A DNA stretch of 64,000 nucleotides from Pterois miles (lineage: Eukaryota > Chordata > Actinopteri > Perciformes > Scorpaenidae), in the NCBI GenBank assembly GCA_947000775.1, contig CAMQGK010000058.1, forward strand, positions 62,001 to 126,000, in the 5' to 3' direction. Shown here piece after piece: positions 1-11,417 of the stretch. The position numbers and the translations under genes are program-made. Each line of letters starts with the position of its first letter. Positions within the stretch are counted from its first letter, which is position 1. Below the pieces are notes generated by a model. The model searched no databases and was not told the origin of the DNA. It saw only the letters and a program-made list of their open reading frames with translations.

Positions 1-780
1 CCTAACCTGTCCCTTAACCCTAACCTTCCCTAATCCTATCCCCTAACCCTAACCCTGACCTTGACCCTAACCCTAACCAACCCCTAACCCTAACCCCAAC
101 CCCTACCCCTAACCCCAACCCCTAACCCTAACCTCCCCCTAACCCTAACCCCAACCCCTAACCCTAACCCTAACCTCCCCCTAACCCTAACCCTAACCTC
201 CCCCTAACCCTAACCCTAACCCCAACCCCTAACCCTAACCTCCCCCTACCCCTAACCCTAACCTCCCCCTACCCCTAACCCCAACCCCTAACCCTAACCT
301 CCCCCTACCCCTAACCCTAACCTCCCCCTACCCCTAACCCCAACCCCTAACCCTAACCCTAACCCGGACCCTAACTCCCCCCCGACCCTAACCCTAACCC
401 TAACCCCTAACACTAAGCTCTCCCAACCCTGCCCCCTAACCCTAACCGCCCCTAAAACCTGCCCCCTAACCCTAATCTCCCCTACCCCTAAACCTCACCC
501 CAACCCCTAACCCTAAACCTGACCCCACCCTAAACCCCTAACACTAAGCTCTCCTAAACCTGGCCCCTAACCCTAACCTCCCCTAAACCTGCCCCCTAAA
601 CCCAACCTCTGCCCCTACACATCCCTAACCTACCCCAACCACTAACCCTAACCATCCCCTAACTCTAACTCTACCCCTAACCATAACCTAACCCTAATCC
701 TGTCCCTTAAAACCCCTAAACCCGCCCTCTAACCCTAACCTCCCCTGATCACCTCATCCACTATAATACATCCCTCCTGT
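1..780 (+). repeat. degenerate telomeric repeat tract (C-strand)
   Basis: The tract consists of CCCTAA units mixed with variants such as CCCCTAA, CCCCAACC and CTCCCC. The C-rich strand reads 5'->3' from the left, so the chromosome end lies to the left of the window. The variants mark it as a subtelomeric degenerate tract rather than a functional terminal array. It recurs with the same variant order at 8,968-9,747. Confidence 0.9.
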
Positions 781-1375
781 CCCACCACTCCTTGGTGCCA
801 AAACACAACATATTCCACATAGGACCACAACTCATACACACATTACCCCCATACACACTACTATCGCCACTCTTACCCATACCCACCCATTCCCCTTACC
901 AAACTAACACTCTACCTACTTACAGCTCACACACTAGAAATACCACCCTTTTTAACTACTTCACACTTATCTCCTCTCTCCCACTCACTATTTTAGGACA
1001 GACACTTTTTACATTTTACAGATCACTGGGATTTACGCCTCTCAGGACAACCCAGCCAGCACATAGGGACACAGACCCCTAGAAACTAACCATACTCCCT
1101 CACACCACTCTCTTTTATACACACCACCTTCTAATCCCTCCTCCCACCTACCACACCCACTCTCCCCAGACCTCCTTTCCCCACCCCCTTTCCCCACACC
1201 ATAACCACACCCCCACTCTACCCCTGTCCAATCCTCTCCCTCTAAATTTGCATACACACAACACACACACTACTGCACCCTTCCAAAGGGGGATAGCCAC
1301 TACATACACTACCCCCTGACACTCACTACACAGTTTCACTTCTACTCTCCCTTTCTTTTCTTATATTATTCTCCC

Positions 1376-2450
1376 AAGATCTGGGGTTGTGCGGTGTATG
1401 GAACACAGATCTTGCATTTTCAAGCAGACTCAGGGGTCGTGCGGTGTATGGGACACTGAGCTGCTCTCTCCACACAAAAAGAAGACAGACTCTTCAGACC
1501 TGCTTAGGCTGACCCCTGATACCTCACGGTGACAACAAAAGGGTACATGCTGAACAGGTGGTAAGTATGCGGCCCCCCGTGTCCCGACTCTAGGGCAGCA
1601 CTGCGGGAGTGGTGGTTCAGGGTATCAGAACCTTAAACGTCACCCAGTCTTCTATGAGGAATAGCCTCACACACACCACAGCACATACCACACCACACAC
1701 GTCTAAAAACTTTTCCTCCATCCCACAATCTGCTTAGGGATTGTGCCGTGGATGCACCGGGACCTAGACCTTATTTTTATCTTTTTTCTTATTTTTCTCA
1801 TTTCTCTTATTTTTTTTTCTCATTTTTCTATCTTTCCATCCCACAGTCTGCTTAGGGATTGTGCCGTGGATGCACCGGGACCTAGGACATTTTCTTTCAA
1901 AAACAATGTAATTATTTTCTTATTCGTTCCTTATTTATGTACTTTATCTTTCAAATCTTCTCAAAAATAACTCATTAGTGGCTAGAGTAGTGTAGCTTAG
2001 GAGAGACACACCCCGAAGACTGCGCATCTTCGGCGGGACCTCCTTGGGTGAGAGTGTCTTGTGATAAGCGGTCGAAACACTCTATGATCCCAGGGCACAC
2101 AACTGAGGATGTGTCTCCAGTGAGCAGGTACAGGGTCTAGGGTCAAATCGGACACAACCACACAGTTGTGTACGCATTTGGGATCTCGTGGGTTAACAAA
2201 AAGCCCCCGTATCCTAAAACACAGACAAGGGAAACATATCGGGACCACCTCTGGGTTTCCGCTTTTGGAGCTTCATGGACAGAAATGTTCCTGTACTCTT
2301 AAAACCAGATTCTCATTTCCTTACCAATTTCCCGACAAAATTGTGAGTGGCCACCTACCAGTGCGGACTGAGGGTGGGGCTCACAATGACCTTGTTCACC
2401 CTGCTCACTTACTTACAATAAATTCTAAAAAAACAAAACAACTTCTATAA
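1376..2450 (+). ncRNA. candidate structured RNA block (U1 copy)
   Basis: No known RNA family is recognised; this is an inference from conservation and pairing. Blocks at 1,376-1,460, 1,553-1,681, 1,729-1,885 and 1,975-2,420 are shared with the old copy at 24,635-25,640, while the sequence around them is not. Visible stems are AAGATCTG/CAGATCTT (1,376-1,413), CTCAG/CTGAG (1,429-1,460), CCGAAGA/TCTTCGG (2,013-2,033), AGAGTGT/ACACTCT (2,051-2,083) and ACACAAC/GTTGTGT (2,152-2,171). In the old copy the last stem is kept with different bases, and the third changes to a G-U wobble on the + strand. A donor-like GGTAAGTAT (about 1,560) and a pyrimidine tract ending in CCCACAG (about 1,846) also read on the + strand. 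Confidence 0.4.
1729..1885 (+). repeat. tandem 40-bp modules behind pyrimidine tracts
   Basis: A 40-bp module beginning TCTGCTTAGGGATTGTGCCG occurs at 1,729 and 1,847. Each is preceded by T/C-rich sequence ending CCATCCCACA(A/G), which resembles a splice acceptor. The old copy has three such modules (24,986, 25,076, 25,136). Whether they are exons is unproven. Confidence 0.5.
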
Positions 2451-2518
2451 CTAATGAATAAATCAGAAACCAACATTTGAAAATAAAAATCTAACCACAC
2501 CTAGGAATAGATGAACAC

Positions 2519-4170
2519 CTCTCCCTACCACCCTGTAACGACTCTTCTACACTACCTCCACACCATTACCTACAACAATCAAACACATTTACATTTGACT
2601 ACACAGTACCCATACATACTACCTACTGTCTCAATGGCTTATCCAATACAGACAGTTAGGACAACACACTGCAATTTTAACCAGATACATTTTTACACCC
2701 ATACATACTTTATCCGGTTGGATTGGCTTATCCACCAACATAGACAAGATACATTTAACCTTGTCACCAGAATTTCCTCACATACCACCACTTACACATA
2801 TTCTTTACACACACTACTAACACTCACAACTCTCCCCCACCCCTTCCTACCATCCTGTAACGTCTCTTCTACACTACCTCCACACCATTACCTATAACAA
2901 TCAAACACATTTACATTTGACTACACAGTACCCATACATACTACCTACTGTCTCAATGGCTTATCCAATACAGACAGTTATGGAAACACACTGCAATCTT
3001 AACCAGATACATTTTACTTTTCTAAACACCCATACATACTTTATACGGTTGGATTGGCTTATCCACCAACATAGACAAGATACATTTAACCTTGTCTCCG
3101 GAATTTCCTCATATACCACAACTTACACATATTCTTTACACACACTACTAACACTCACAACTCTCCCCCACCCCTCCCTACCACCCTGTAACGACTCTTC
3201 TACACTACCTCCACACCATTACCTACAACAATCACACACATTTACATTTGACTACACAGCATCCATACATAATACCTACTGTCTCAACGGCTTATCCAAT
3301 ACAGACAGTTATGGAAACACACTGCAATCTTGACCAGACACATTTTACATTTTTTATACTGTTGGTTTGCCTTATCCACCGACACAGATAGGATACATTA
3401 AACACTACCACAATTTACACATAATTTATCCCGCACACTACAAACACTATTTACATTCCACACACCCATACACCCTTCCCACTCACCATCACGGACAGTG
3501 AAAACTGACCACTCTCACACTTCATAACCTAACTACTCTATATCACCACATAATCAAACACACACATTTTCTACCATACCACAGTGAACACTCGGAAATA
3601 CCCTTACGGGTCTTCCGCTGTTGGGGTCTCGTGGACAGACATGTCCCTGTACCCTTAAATACAGACCTTTCACACCTGACGGTATGGATGGCTTACCCAC
3701 CAATACAGACAGGATTACTTGACCACTGTGTCCCACTACACTATATACCTGACAGACTCACACATCCACCCATACAAACTCCCTACTGATTTATACACTT
3801 CATCACCAACACAGATACAGCTAATATAATCACCAAACTCCTAACCCACTCATACATCATTTATCATACATAACCTAGCCACTCCATATTACCACATAAC
3901 CAACTCTACCCACTATTTTTTCCCCCCCACCACCACCACCACCACCATTACCTACAACAATCAAGCACATTTACATCTAAACACACCTTACATTCCATGC
4001 ACCCATACACACTTTCTTCTGTTGGAATGGCTTATCCACCAATACAGACATGTAAGGATACCCACTGTGCTCTTTACATAACACATTTTTCATTCCATAC
4101 ACACATACATACTTCCCACTATTTGGACGGCTTATCCACCAATATAGACAAGGAGTGGACCCCACTGGGA
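2519..4170 (+). repeat. tandem repeats of about 325 bp, degenerating rightward
   Basis: Three copies start near 2,526, 2,849 and 3,180 with the motif ACC(A/C)CCTGTAACG. They share a core containing GGCTTATCCA and AATACAGACAG. Degenerate copies of that core continue to about 4,170. Open frames across it (for example 2,511-2,897 and 2,917-3,333) follow the repeat and are not credible genes. The array is repeated in U2 and U3. Confidence 0.8.
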
Positions 4171-4201
4171 TCCTGACTCAACACACTTTTTATCCCATAC
4201 A

Positions 4202-4385
4202 CACTCACTACTATACCCTGCCCTAACCCTAACCACAACCATAACCCACTCACAGACACCCCAAACCCTAACCCTCACCCTAACACTTACCCTTACCCCA
4301 ACACCAACCACCCACCCACCCTTACCCTAACAACTAATCCTTACCCTAACCTAACCCGTACCGGCCTAACCCTAAAATCCCTAAA
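4202..4385 (+). repeat. short degenerate telomere-like tract
   Basis: Loose CCTAACC and CCTTACCC variants lie inside the unit and are copied at 13,169-13,352 and 16,947-17,130. Confidence 0.75.
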
Positions 4386-4669
4386 TCAATACATGACTAG
4401 AAATTAAGATAAACTCACATAGCCCTCCTCTCCTCCTCTCCTCCCCACCTCAAAAAAACACCTAAACACCAGCCTACTGCGATGGAGGAATCCGAATCCC
4501 AACTCCAGGAAAATCCCCTCCTAACACCACGTCTCAACTCCAGGACACTTCTTCCAAACAACGGACAAAGACGCGCACTACATAAAAAGGAATCTCCACT
4601 CTTAAAACACATTATCTACGTAACCTTCCATGACACATACAATACAAAAACAAAACTGCACACCACAAA

Positions 4670-4696
4670 CCCCCCCCCCCCCCCCCCCCCCCCCCC
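4670..4696 (+). repeat. poly-C run, 27 nt
   Basis: An uninterrupted run of 27 C. The same length occurs in U2 (13,637-13,663). U3 has 15 C, one T and 13 C (17,415-17,443). Such runs can form G-quadruplexes or i-motifs and slip easily. Confidence 0.95.
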
Positions 4697-4739
4697 TCTC
4701 CCTCATCCTTCTTTACCTCCTCTACTCTCCTCTTCCTGG

Positions 4740-4868
4740 CCTAGCGCCTAATGGGGGGTGACCAGGGGACTGACATGCGCCGGCCAGTGCCTTGCCTTTT
4801 TCTCTCACCAACACCTCACCGCTATGCGGTCAGGGAGAGAATCTGAGTCCAACAAACTAACCCTAACC
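4740..4868 (+). repeat. conserved terminal block of the subtelomeric unit
   Basis: About 115 bp from GGCCTAGCGCC to the CTGAGTCCAAC edge recur in U2, U3 and, with few changes, in the old copy (about 25,951-26,070). In U3 and the old copy this block abuts a CCCTAA array; in U1 and U2 it ends in CTAACCCTAACC before unrelated sequence. It therefore marks the boundary between unit and telomeric repeat. Confidence 0.7.
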
Positions 4869-4972
4869 TATGCCAGAGCCTCGGACAAGCTCCGGTCATG
4901 CAACCCAGGCATGGTGCTAGACCCAGCTTCCTCTTTTTTCACACACAAACACATACATCTCCTCCGACCGCC

Positions 4973-5490
4973 CTCTAACCACAAGGCGCTCTCCAGAACA
5001 CTATACTACATTCTTTCAGTTTTGTCATGCACAAGCAACTGTAATGCATCACAAACACTCACACATCCCCACATACACATGACACACAAACACATAGCCT
5101 TCTCCGACCGCCTCATAACTACAGGGCGCTCTCCAGAACACTGTACTACATTTGTACAGTTTTGTCATGCACAGCAACTGTAGTGCATCTCTTACACACA
5201 CTTACACATTCCCACATACACCGGACACAAACACATAGCCTCCTCCGACCGCCCCATAACTACAGGGCGCTCTCCAGAATACTGTAATACATTCGTACAG
5301 TTTAGTCATGCACAGCAACTGCAGTGCATCTCTCACACACAATTACACATTCCCACATACACCAGTCACATACACATAGTCTCCTCCGACAGCCCCATAA
5401 CTACAGGGCGCTCTCCAGAACATTATACTACATTCTTACAGGTTTATCATGCACAGCAACTGTAGTGCATCACAAACACGCACACATTCC
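4973..5490 (+). repeat. four tandem repeats of 130-140 bp
   Basis: Copies begin with CTCCGAC near 4,973, 5,103, 5,243 and 5,383. Each contains GGCGCTCTCCAGAA, a CATGCACA segment and a C/A-rich tail. No gene is seen. Confidence 0.8.
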
Positions 5491-5519
5491 CACATACTTA
5501 ACTAATACTACTCACACGC

Positions 5520-6040
5520 ATCAAAAGGGACGCTAATGTTACCCTGTCCCCCCACTACCCAAACACCCTACATATAACACATACAACACACAAATATACA
5601 CACACACCTTCTCTTCCTCTTCCTTTCCCCAAATCCATTCCCCCACCCCATACTTAGCTACAGCTTTCACTCACATACATTACCAGCTAAACAAATGGAG
5701 GACAACGCGAAGCAAATATTCTTCAAAACCAAAACAAGAACAACGCAATACAACACAACGTACAATACGGATCCAGAACTATGCGACGGAAGATATATCC
5801 CTTAATCTACTGAATTACAGTCCCGACAGTGTAACTACTGGACTACAGCCCACACACTTCTACACAAAAACTTAAACGGAGACTTCTTCGGAACTACAAC
5901 TTACACCAAGAGGCAACCAACCACGACGCCATTAATTCTTCAAACTCACCTCTACATTAAACATGGACTGGAATGAAGTACCTACTCCAAGCCCTATTGA
6001 CACACAGTCCACACACCTTTCTCACACTCATCAAAACACC
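5520..6040. other. A/C-rich spacer without a recognised feature
   Basis: The stretch is purine-poor, ACA-rich sequence with no convincing reading frame, RNA signature or tandem repeat. Confidence 0.5.
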
Positions 6041-8640
6041 CCAAACCTAAACACCTGGCTACACCCCTTACACGTCTTCCAAGCCTACTTCAAACAACCC
6101 ACTTTGAAATTCACCCCACTGTGAAATTCACTTCCACCCCTCACATGGCATCCTAATGCCAAATCCTGCCAGAGATCATGCACATAACAATGACAACTGC
6201 ACTGGCTTCAACATGGGGTAATCACACACCAGAAAAGGAACAGGAGACTTACAAACTTAACCTCCACCCCTCACATGTCATCCTGATACCTTACCTGACA
6301 GTGATCATACACATAGCCAGGACAAGTACACTGGATACTACAACGTTTCACACACACCAGGATGGGAACCTCTAAGCCAACAAATCTTAAACACACACAA
6401 ATCTTAAACACCTTGCTAAATATCTACACCCCTTACACGCCTTCCAATCCTGCCTCAAACACCCTACATTAAAATTTCACCTCCACCTCTCACACGGCAC
6501 CCTAATGCCTATCCTGCCAGAGATCATGCACATAACCATGACAACGGCACTGGCTTCAACACGGGGTACTCACACACCAGATAAGGAACCCCAAAAGCAA
6601 CACATCTCTACGGGGTACTCACACACCAGATAAGGAACCCCAAAAGCAACACATCTCTACGGGGTACTCACACACCAGATAAGGAACCCCAAAAGCAACA
6701 CATCTCTACGGGGTACTTACACACCAGATAAGGAACCCCAAAAGCAACACATCTCTACGGGGTACTCACACACCAGATAAGGAACCCCAAAAGCAGCACA
6801 TCTCTACGGGGTACTCACACACCAGATAAGGAACCCCAAAAGCAACACATCTCTACGGGTTACTCACACACCAGATAAGGAACCCCAAAAGCAACACATC
6901 TCTACGGGGTACTCACACACCAGATAAGGAACCCCAAAAGCAACACATCTCTACGGGGTACTCACACACCAGATAAGGAACCCCAAAAGCAACAAATCTC
7001 TATGACAATCTTGACTCCACCCTCCTCACGTCTTCAGCAGGAATCCATTTCCAACTGTGCACTTCCAACCAACCAACAATGACATCTGGACTCACACACC
7101 AGGAAGGGACCCCACTCAACAAAACACCCCAAACCTAAACACATTGCTAAATATCTACACCCCTTACACGCCTTCCAATCCTGCCTCAAACACCCTACAT
7201 TAAAACTTCACCTCCACCTCTCACACGGCACCCTAATGCCTATCCTGCCAGAGATCATGCACATAACCATGACAACTGCACTGGCTTCAACACGGTGTAC
7301 TCACACACCAGATAAGGAACCCCAAAAGCAACAAATCTCTATGACAATCTTGACTCCACCCCCCTCACGTCTTCAGCAGGAATCCATTTCCAACTCTGCA
7401 CTTCCAACCCTCACATGTCATTCTAATACCTTCACTGACAAAGATCATGCACATAGCCCGGACAAGTACACTGGATACTACAACGACTCACTCACACACC
7501 AGGATGGGAACCCCAAAACCAGCATATCTTAAAGACAACTTTGACTCCACCCCCCTCATGCCTTCAGCAGGAGCCAAATCCTAATCCTTTACCTCCACTC
7601 TTCACACACTTTACTCACACTCGCACACTCTACAAAACACCCCAAACCTAAAACACCTTGCTAAATATCTACACCTCTTACACATCTTCCAATCCTACTC
7701 CAAACACCGGACTTTTAACTTCACTCACACGGCATCTGAATGCCTATCCTGCCAGGGACCATACACATAACCTGGTCAACTGCACTGGCTTCAACTCGGT
7801 GTACTCACACACCGGAAAAGGAACCCCAAAAGAAACACATCTCAATGACAGTCTTGACTCCACCCCACTCACGTCTTCATCAGGATTCCTTCACAGGTCT
7901 CCCACTATAAGACCTACTCACACACCAGGAAAGACGAGAAGAAGAAGATCAAGAGGATCAACCTTTGTTGGTCCCACAGTGGGGAAGTTCAATTTACACT
8001 CTGTTTTACTTATACATGGTACATGCACACAAACACACACACACATGCAGTAATGGAGAGGTGTCAGACTGAGACACCAAAAAAACAATTTCATAACAAC
8101 TTTGACTCCAAACCCTCCACACGTCTGCAGCAGGAGTCTAATCCCAACAACCTACTTATAACTCACGACCCACCACTCACACGCCTCTAGCGGAATCCAT
8201 ATTCCTATCCTACCAGATATCTACCACACAGTCACGACAGCTATGCTGGAAGAACACCGGATACGCACACTGAACAACACACCCCATACCACAACATCTA
8301 CTGGATACCTCCACCCCTCCCACGTCTGGAGCAGGATTCTAATCTCCACCCTGACAACCCTCACTACAAAACACCCACATGATTTTGCTGGGATCCCAAC
8401 CCAAGCCCAAACAAATTGCGCCTCCACCCCTCACATGGCTTCTACGGGAATTTCTATTCCACCCCTGACAGGGATCATGCACATAACCACAACCACATAC
8501 TGGAAAGATGGACCTACCCTAACCCACACCAGACATACCACCCTTACTTTACCTCCACCCCGTACACGTCTTCTACAGGATCCTCACCCCAACCCTGACG
8601 GGAATCACACACAAACGCAGCAACACTACTGAGCACCCAC
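6040..8640 (+). repeat. irregular tandem repeat family
   Basis: Related segments start near 6,030, 6,400, 7,115 and 7,630. Each runs from CACCCCAAACCTAAACAC through GAGATCATGCACATAACCA to ACTCACACACCAG. They differ by internal insertions and truncations. A short CCCACAGTGGGGAA motif at about 7,974 resembles a common fish repeat tail. Frames in this region are low-complexity H/T/P-rich products. Confidence 0.7.
6563..7003 (+). repeat. 49-bp minisatellite, nine copies
   Basis: Nine head-to-tail copies begin with GGGGTACTCACAC-like sequence at 6,563, 6,612, 6,661, 6,710, 6,759, 6,808, 6,857, 6,906 and 6,955, and are almost identical. A single unexpanded copy occurs near 7,295, so the array arose inside the larger repeat family. 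Confidence 0.92.
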
Positions 8641-8869
8641 ATACCTGCAAGGAAGTGAAAACATGGGAACCTGCCTCACACCACGCATAAAAGAACTACA
8701 ACCATACTAGAGAACAGCACCCCAACCACACACAAAACTCAGAACCAGAACACCTCCCAAATCCTAAAACCCACTTCAACACACATCTTCTTACCACACT
8801 TATATCAGCACATTTTCTAACACAACCACACATTTATTCTTTTTCTGATTTTTTTCTGACCTAAAAAAC

Positions 8870-9747
8870 CCCCCAACCCCTAAACCTTAACCCCTAACCC
8901 TAACCTCCCCTGAACCTGTCCCCTAACCCTAACCTTCCCTCACCCTATCCCCTAATTCTAAACCTCCCCTAACCTGTCCCTTAACCCTAACCTTCCCTAA
9001 TCCTATCCCCTAACCCTAACCCTGACCTTGACCCTAACCCTAACCAACCCCTAACCCTAACCCCAACCCCTACCCCTAACCCCAACCCCTAACCCTAACC
9101 TCCCCCTAACCCTAACCCCAACCCCTAACCCTAACCCTAACCTCCCCCTAACCCTAACCCTAACCTCCCCCTAACCCTAACCCTAACCCCAACCCCTAAC
9201 CCTAACCTCCCCCTACCCCTAACCCTAACCTCCCCCTACCCCTAACCCCAACCCCTAACCCTAACCTCCCCCTACCCCTAACCCTAACCTCCCCCTACCC
9301 CTAACCCCAACCCCTAACCCTAACCCTAACCCGGACCCTAACTCCCCCCCGACCCTAACCCTAACCCTAACCCCTAACACTAAGCTCTCCCAACCCTGCC
9401 CCCTAACCCTAACCGCCCCTAAAACCTGCCCCCTAACCCTAATCTCCCCTACCCCTAAACCTCACCCCAACCCCTAACCCTAAACCTGACCCCACCCTAA
9501 ACCCCTAACACTAAGCTCTCCTAAACCTGGCCCCTAACCCTAACCTCCCCTAAACCTGCCCCCTAAACCCAACCTCTGCCCCTACACATCCCTAACCTAC
9601 CCCAACCACTAACCCTAACCATCCCCTAACTCTAACTCTACCCCTAACCATAACCTAACCCTAATCCTGTCCCTTAAAACCCCTAAACCCGCCCTCTAAC
9701 CCTAACCTCCCCTGATCACCTCATCCACTATAATACATCCCTCCTGT
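8870..9747 (+). repeat. degenerate telomeric tract heading U2
   Basis: CCCTAA variants begin about 100 bp before the U2 homology and continue as an exact copy of the 1-780 tract. Confidence 0.85.
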
Positions 9748-10342
9748 CCCACCACTCCTTGGTGCCAAAACACAACATATTCCACATAGGACCACAACTC
9801 ATACACACATTACCCCCATACACACTACTATCGCCACTCTTACCCATACCCACCCATTCCCCTTACCAAACTAACACTCTACCTACTTACAGCTCACACA
9901 CTAGAAATACCACCCTTTTTAACTACTTCACACTTATCTCCTCTCTCCCACTCACTATTTTAGGACAGACACTTTTTACATTTTACAGATCACTGGGATT
10001 TACGCCTCTCAGGACAACCCAGCCAGCACATAGGGACACAGACCCCTAGAAACTAACCATACTCCCTCACACCACTCTCTTTTATACACACCACCTTCTA
10101 ATCCCTCCTCCCACCTACCACACCCACTCTCCCCAGACCTCCTTTCCCCACCCCCTTTCCCCACACCATAACCACACCCCCACTCTACCCCTGTCCAATC
10201 CTCTCCCTCTAAATTTGCATACACACAACACACACACTACTGCACCCTTCCAAAGGGGGATAGCCACTACATACACTACCCCCTGACACTCACTACACAG
10301 TTTCACTTCTACTCTCCCTTTCTTTTCTTATATTATTCTCCC

Positions 10343-11417
10343 AAGATCTGGGGTTGTGCGGTGTATGGAACACAGATCTTGCATTTTCAAGCAGACTCAG
10401 GGGTCGTGCGGTGTATGGGACACTGAGCTGCTCTCTCCACACAAAAAGAAGACAGACTCTTCAGACCTGCTTAGGCTGACCCCTGATACCTCACGGTGAC
10501 AACAAAAGGGTACATGCTGAACAGGTGGTAAGTATGCGGCCCCCCGTGTCCCGACTCTAGGGCAGCACTGCGGGAGTGGTGGTTCAGGGTATCAGAACCT
10601 TAAACGTCACCCAGTCTTCTATGAGGAATAGCCTCACACACACCACAGCACATACCACACCACACACGTCTAAAAACTTTTCCTCCATCCCACAATCTGC
10701 TTAGGGATTGTGCCGTGGATGCACCGGGACCTAGACCTTATTTTTATCTTTTTTCTTATTTTTCTCATTTCTCTTATTTTTTTTTCTCATTTTTCTATCT
10801 TTCCATCCCACAGTCTGCTTAGGGATTGTGCCGTGGATGCACCGGGACCTAGGACATTTTCTTTCAAAAACAATGTAATTATTTTCTTATTCGTTCCTTA
10901 TTTATGTACTTTATCTTTCAAATCTTCTCAAAAATAACTCATTAGTGGCTAGAGTAGTGTAGCTTAGGAGAGACACACCCCGAAGACTGCGCATCTTCGG
11001 CGGGACCTCCTTGGGTGAGAGTGTCTTGTGATAAGCGGTCGAAACACTCTATGATCCCAGGGCACACAACTGAGGATGTGTCTCCAGTGAGCAGGTACAG
11101 GGTCTAGGGTCAAATCGGACACAACCACACAGTTGTGTACGCATTTGGGATCTCGTGGGTTAACAAAAAGCCCCCGTATCCTAAAACACAGACAAGGGAA
11201 ACATATCGGGACCACCTCTGGGTTTCCGCTTTTGGAGCTTCATGGACAGAAATGTTCCTGTACTCTTAAAACCAGATTCTCATTTCCTTACCAATTTCCC
11301 GACAAAATTGTGAGTGGCCACCTACCAGTGCGGACTGAGGGTGGGGCTCACAATGACCTTGTTCACCCTGCTCACTTACTTACAATAAATTCTAAAAAAA
11401 CAAAACAACTTCTATAA
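10343..11417 (+). ncRNA. candidate structured RNA block (U2 copy)
   Basis: This is the copy of the block at 1,376-2,450 at an offset of 8,967, with all stems unchanged. No known family is recognised; see the U1 entry for the stems. Confidence 0.38.

Larger units (their letters stand above)
1..4868 (+). repeat. subtelomeric duplicated unit, copy U1
   Basis: This segment matches 8,968-13,835 at a constant offset of 8,967, and its part from 1,091 onward matches 13,835-17,613. In order it holds a degenerate telomeric head, a C-rich spacer, the conserved structured block (1,376-2,450), tandem repeats (2,519-4,170), a short telomere-like stretch (4,202-4,385), a poly-C run and a conserved terminal block ending in CTAACCCTAACC. 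Open frames inside it are low-complexity and lack coding character. Near-identity of the copies implies very recent duplication or an assembly duplication. Confidence 0.9.

Noticed and set aside
792..1082. 96-codon open frame in the subtelomeric head, copied at 9,759
   Set aside because: Low-complexity His/Thr/Pro/Leu-rich product of C-rich DNA, with no domain and no splice or promoter context.
1981..2090. tRNA-like gene suggested by GTAGCTTAGG and GGTCGAAAC
   Set aside because: The spacing of the box-like segments is too long and no cloverleaf can be drawn.
1997..2450. Frames of 83 and 94 codons on opposite strands
   Set aside because: They overlap the structured block and each other. Changes in the old copy keep hairpins rather than codons.
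2511..3333. Frames of 128 and 138 codons
   Set aside because: They are adjacent copies of the same tandem repeat, lacking coding features.
4973..5490. CRISPR-like array
   Set aside because: The repeats are contiguous 130-140-bp units without unique spacers, in a vertebrate genome.
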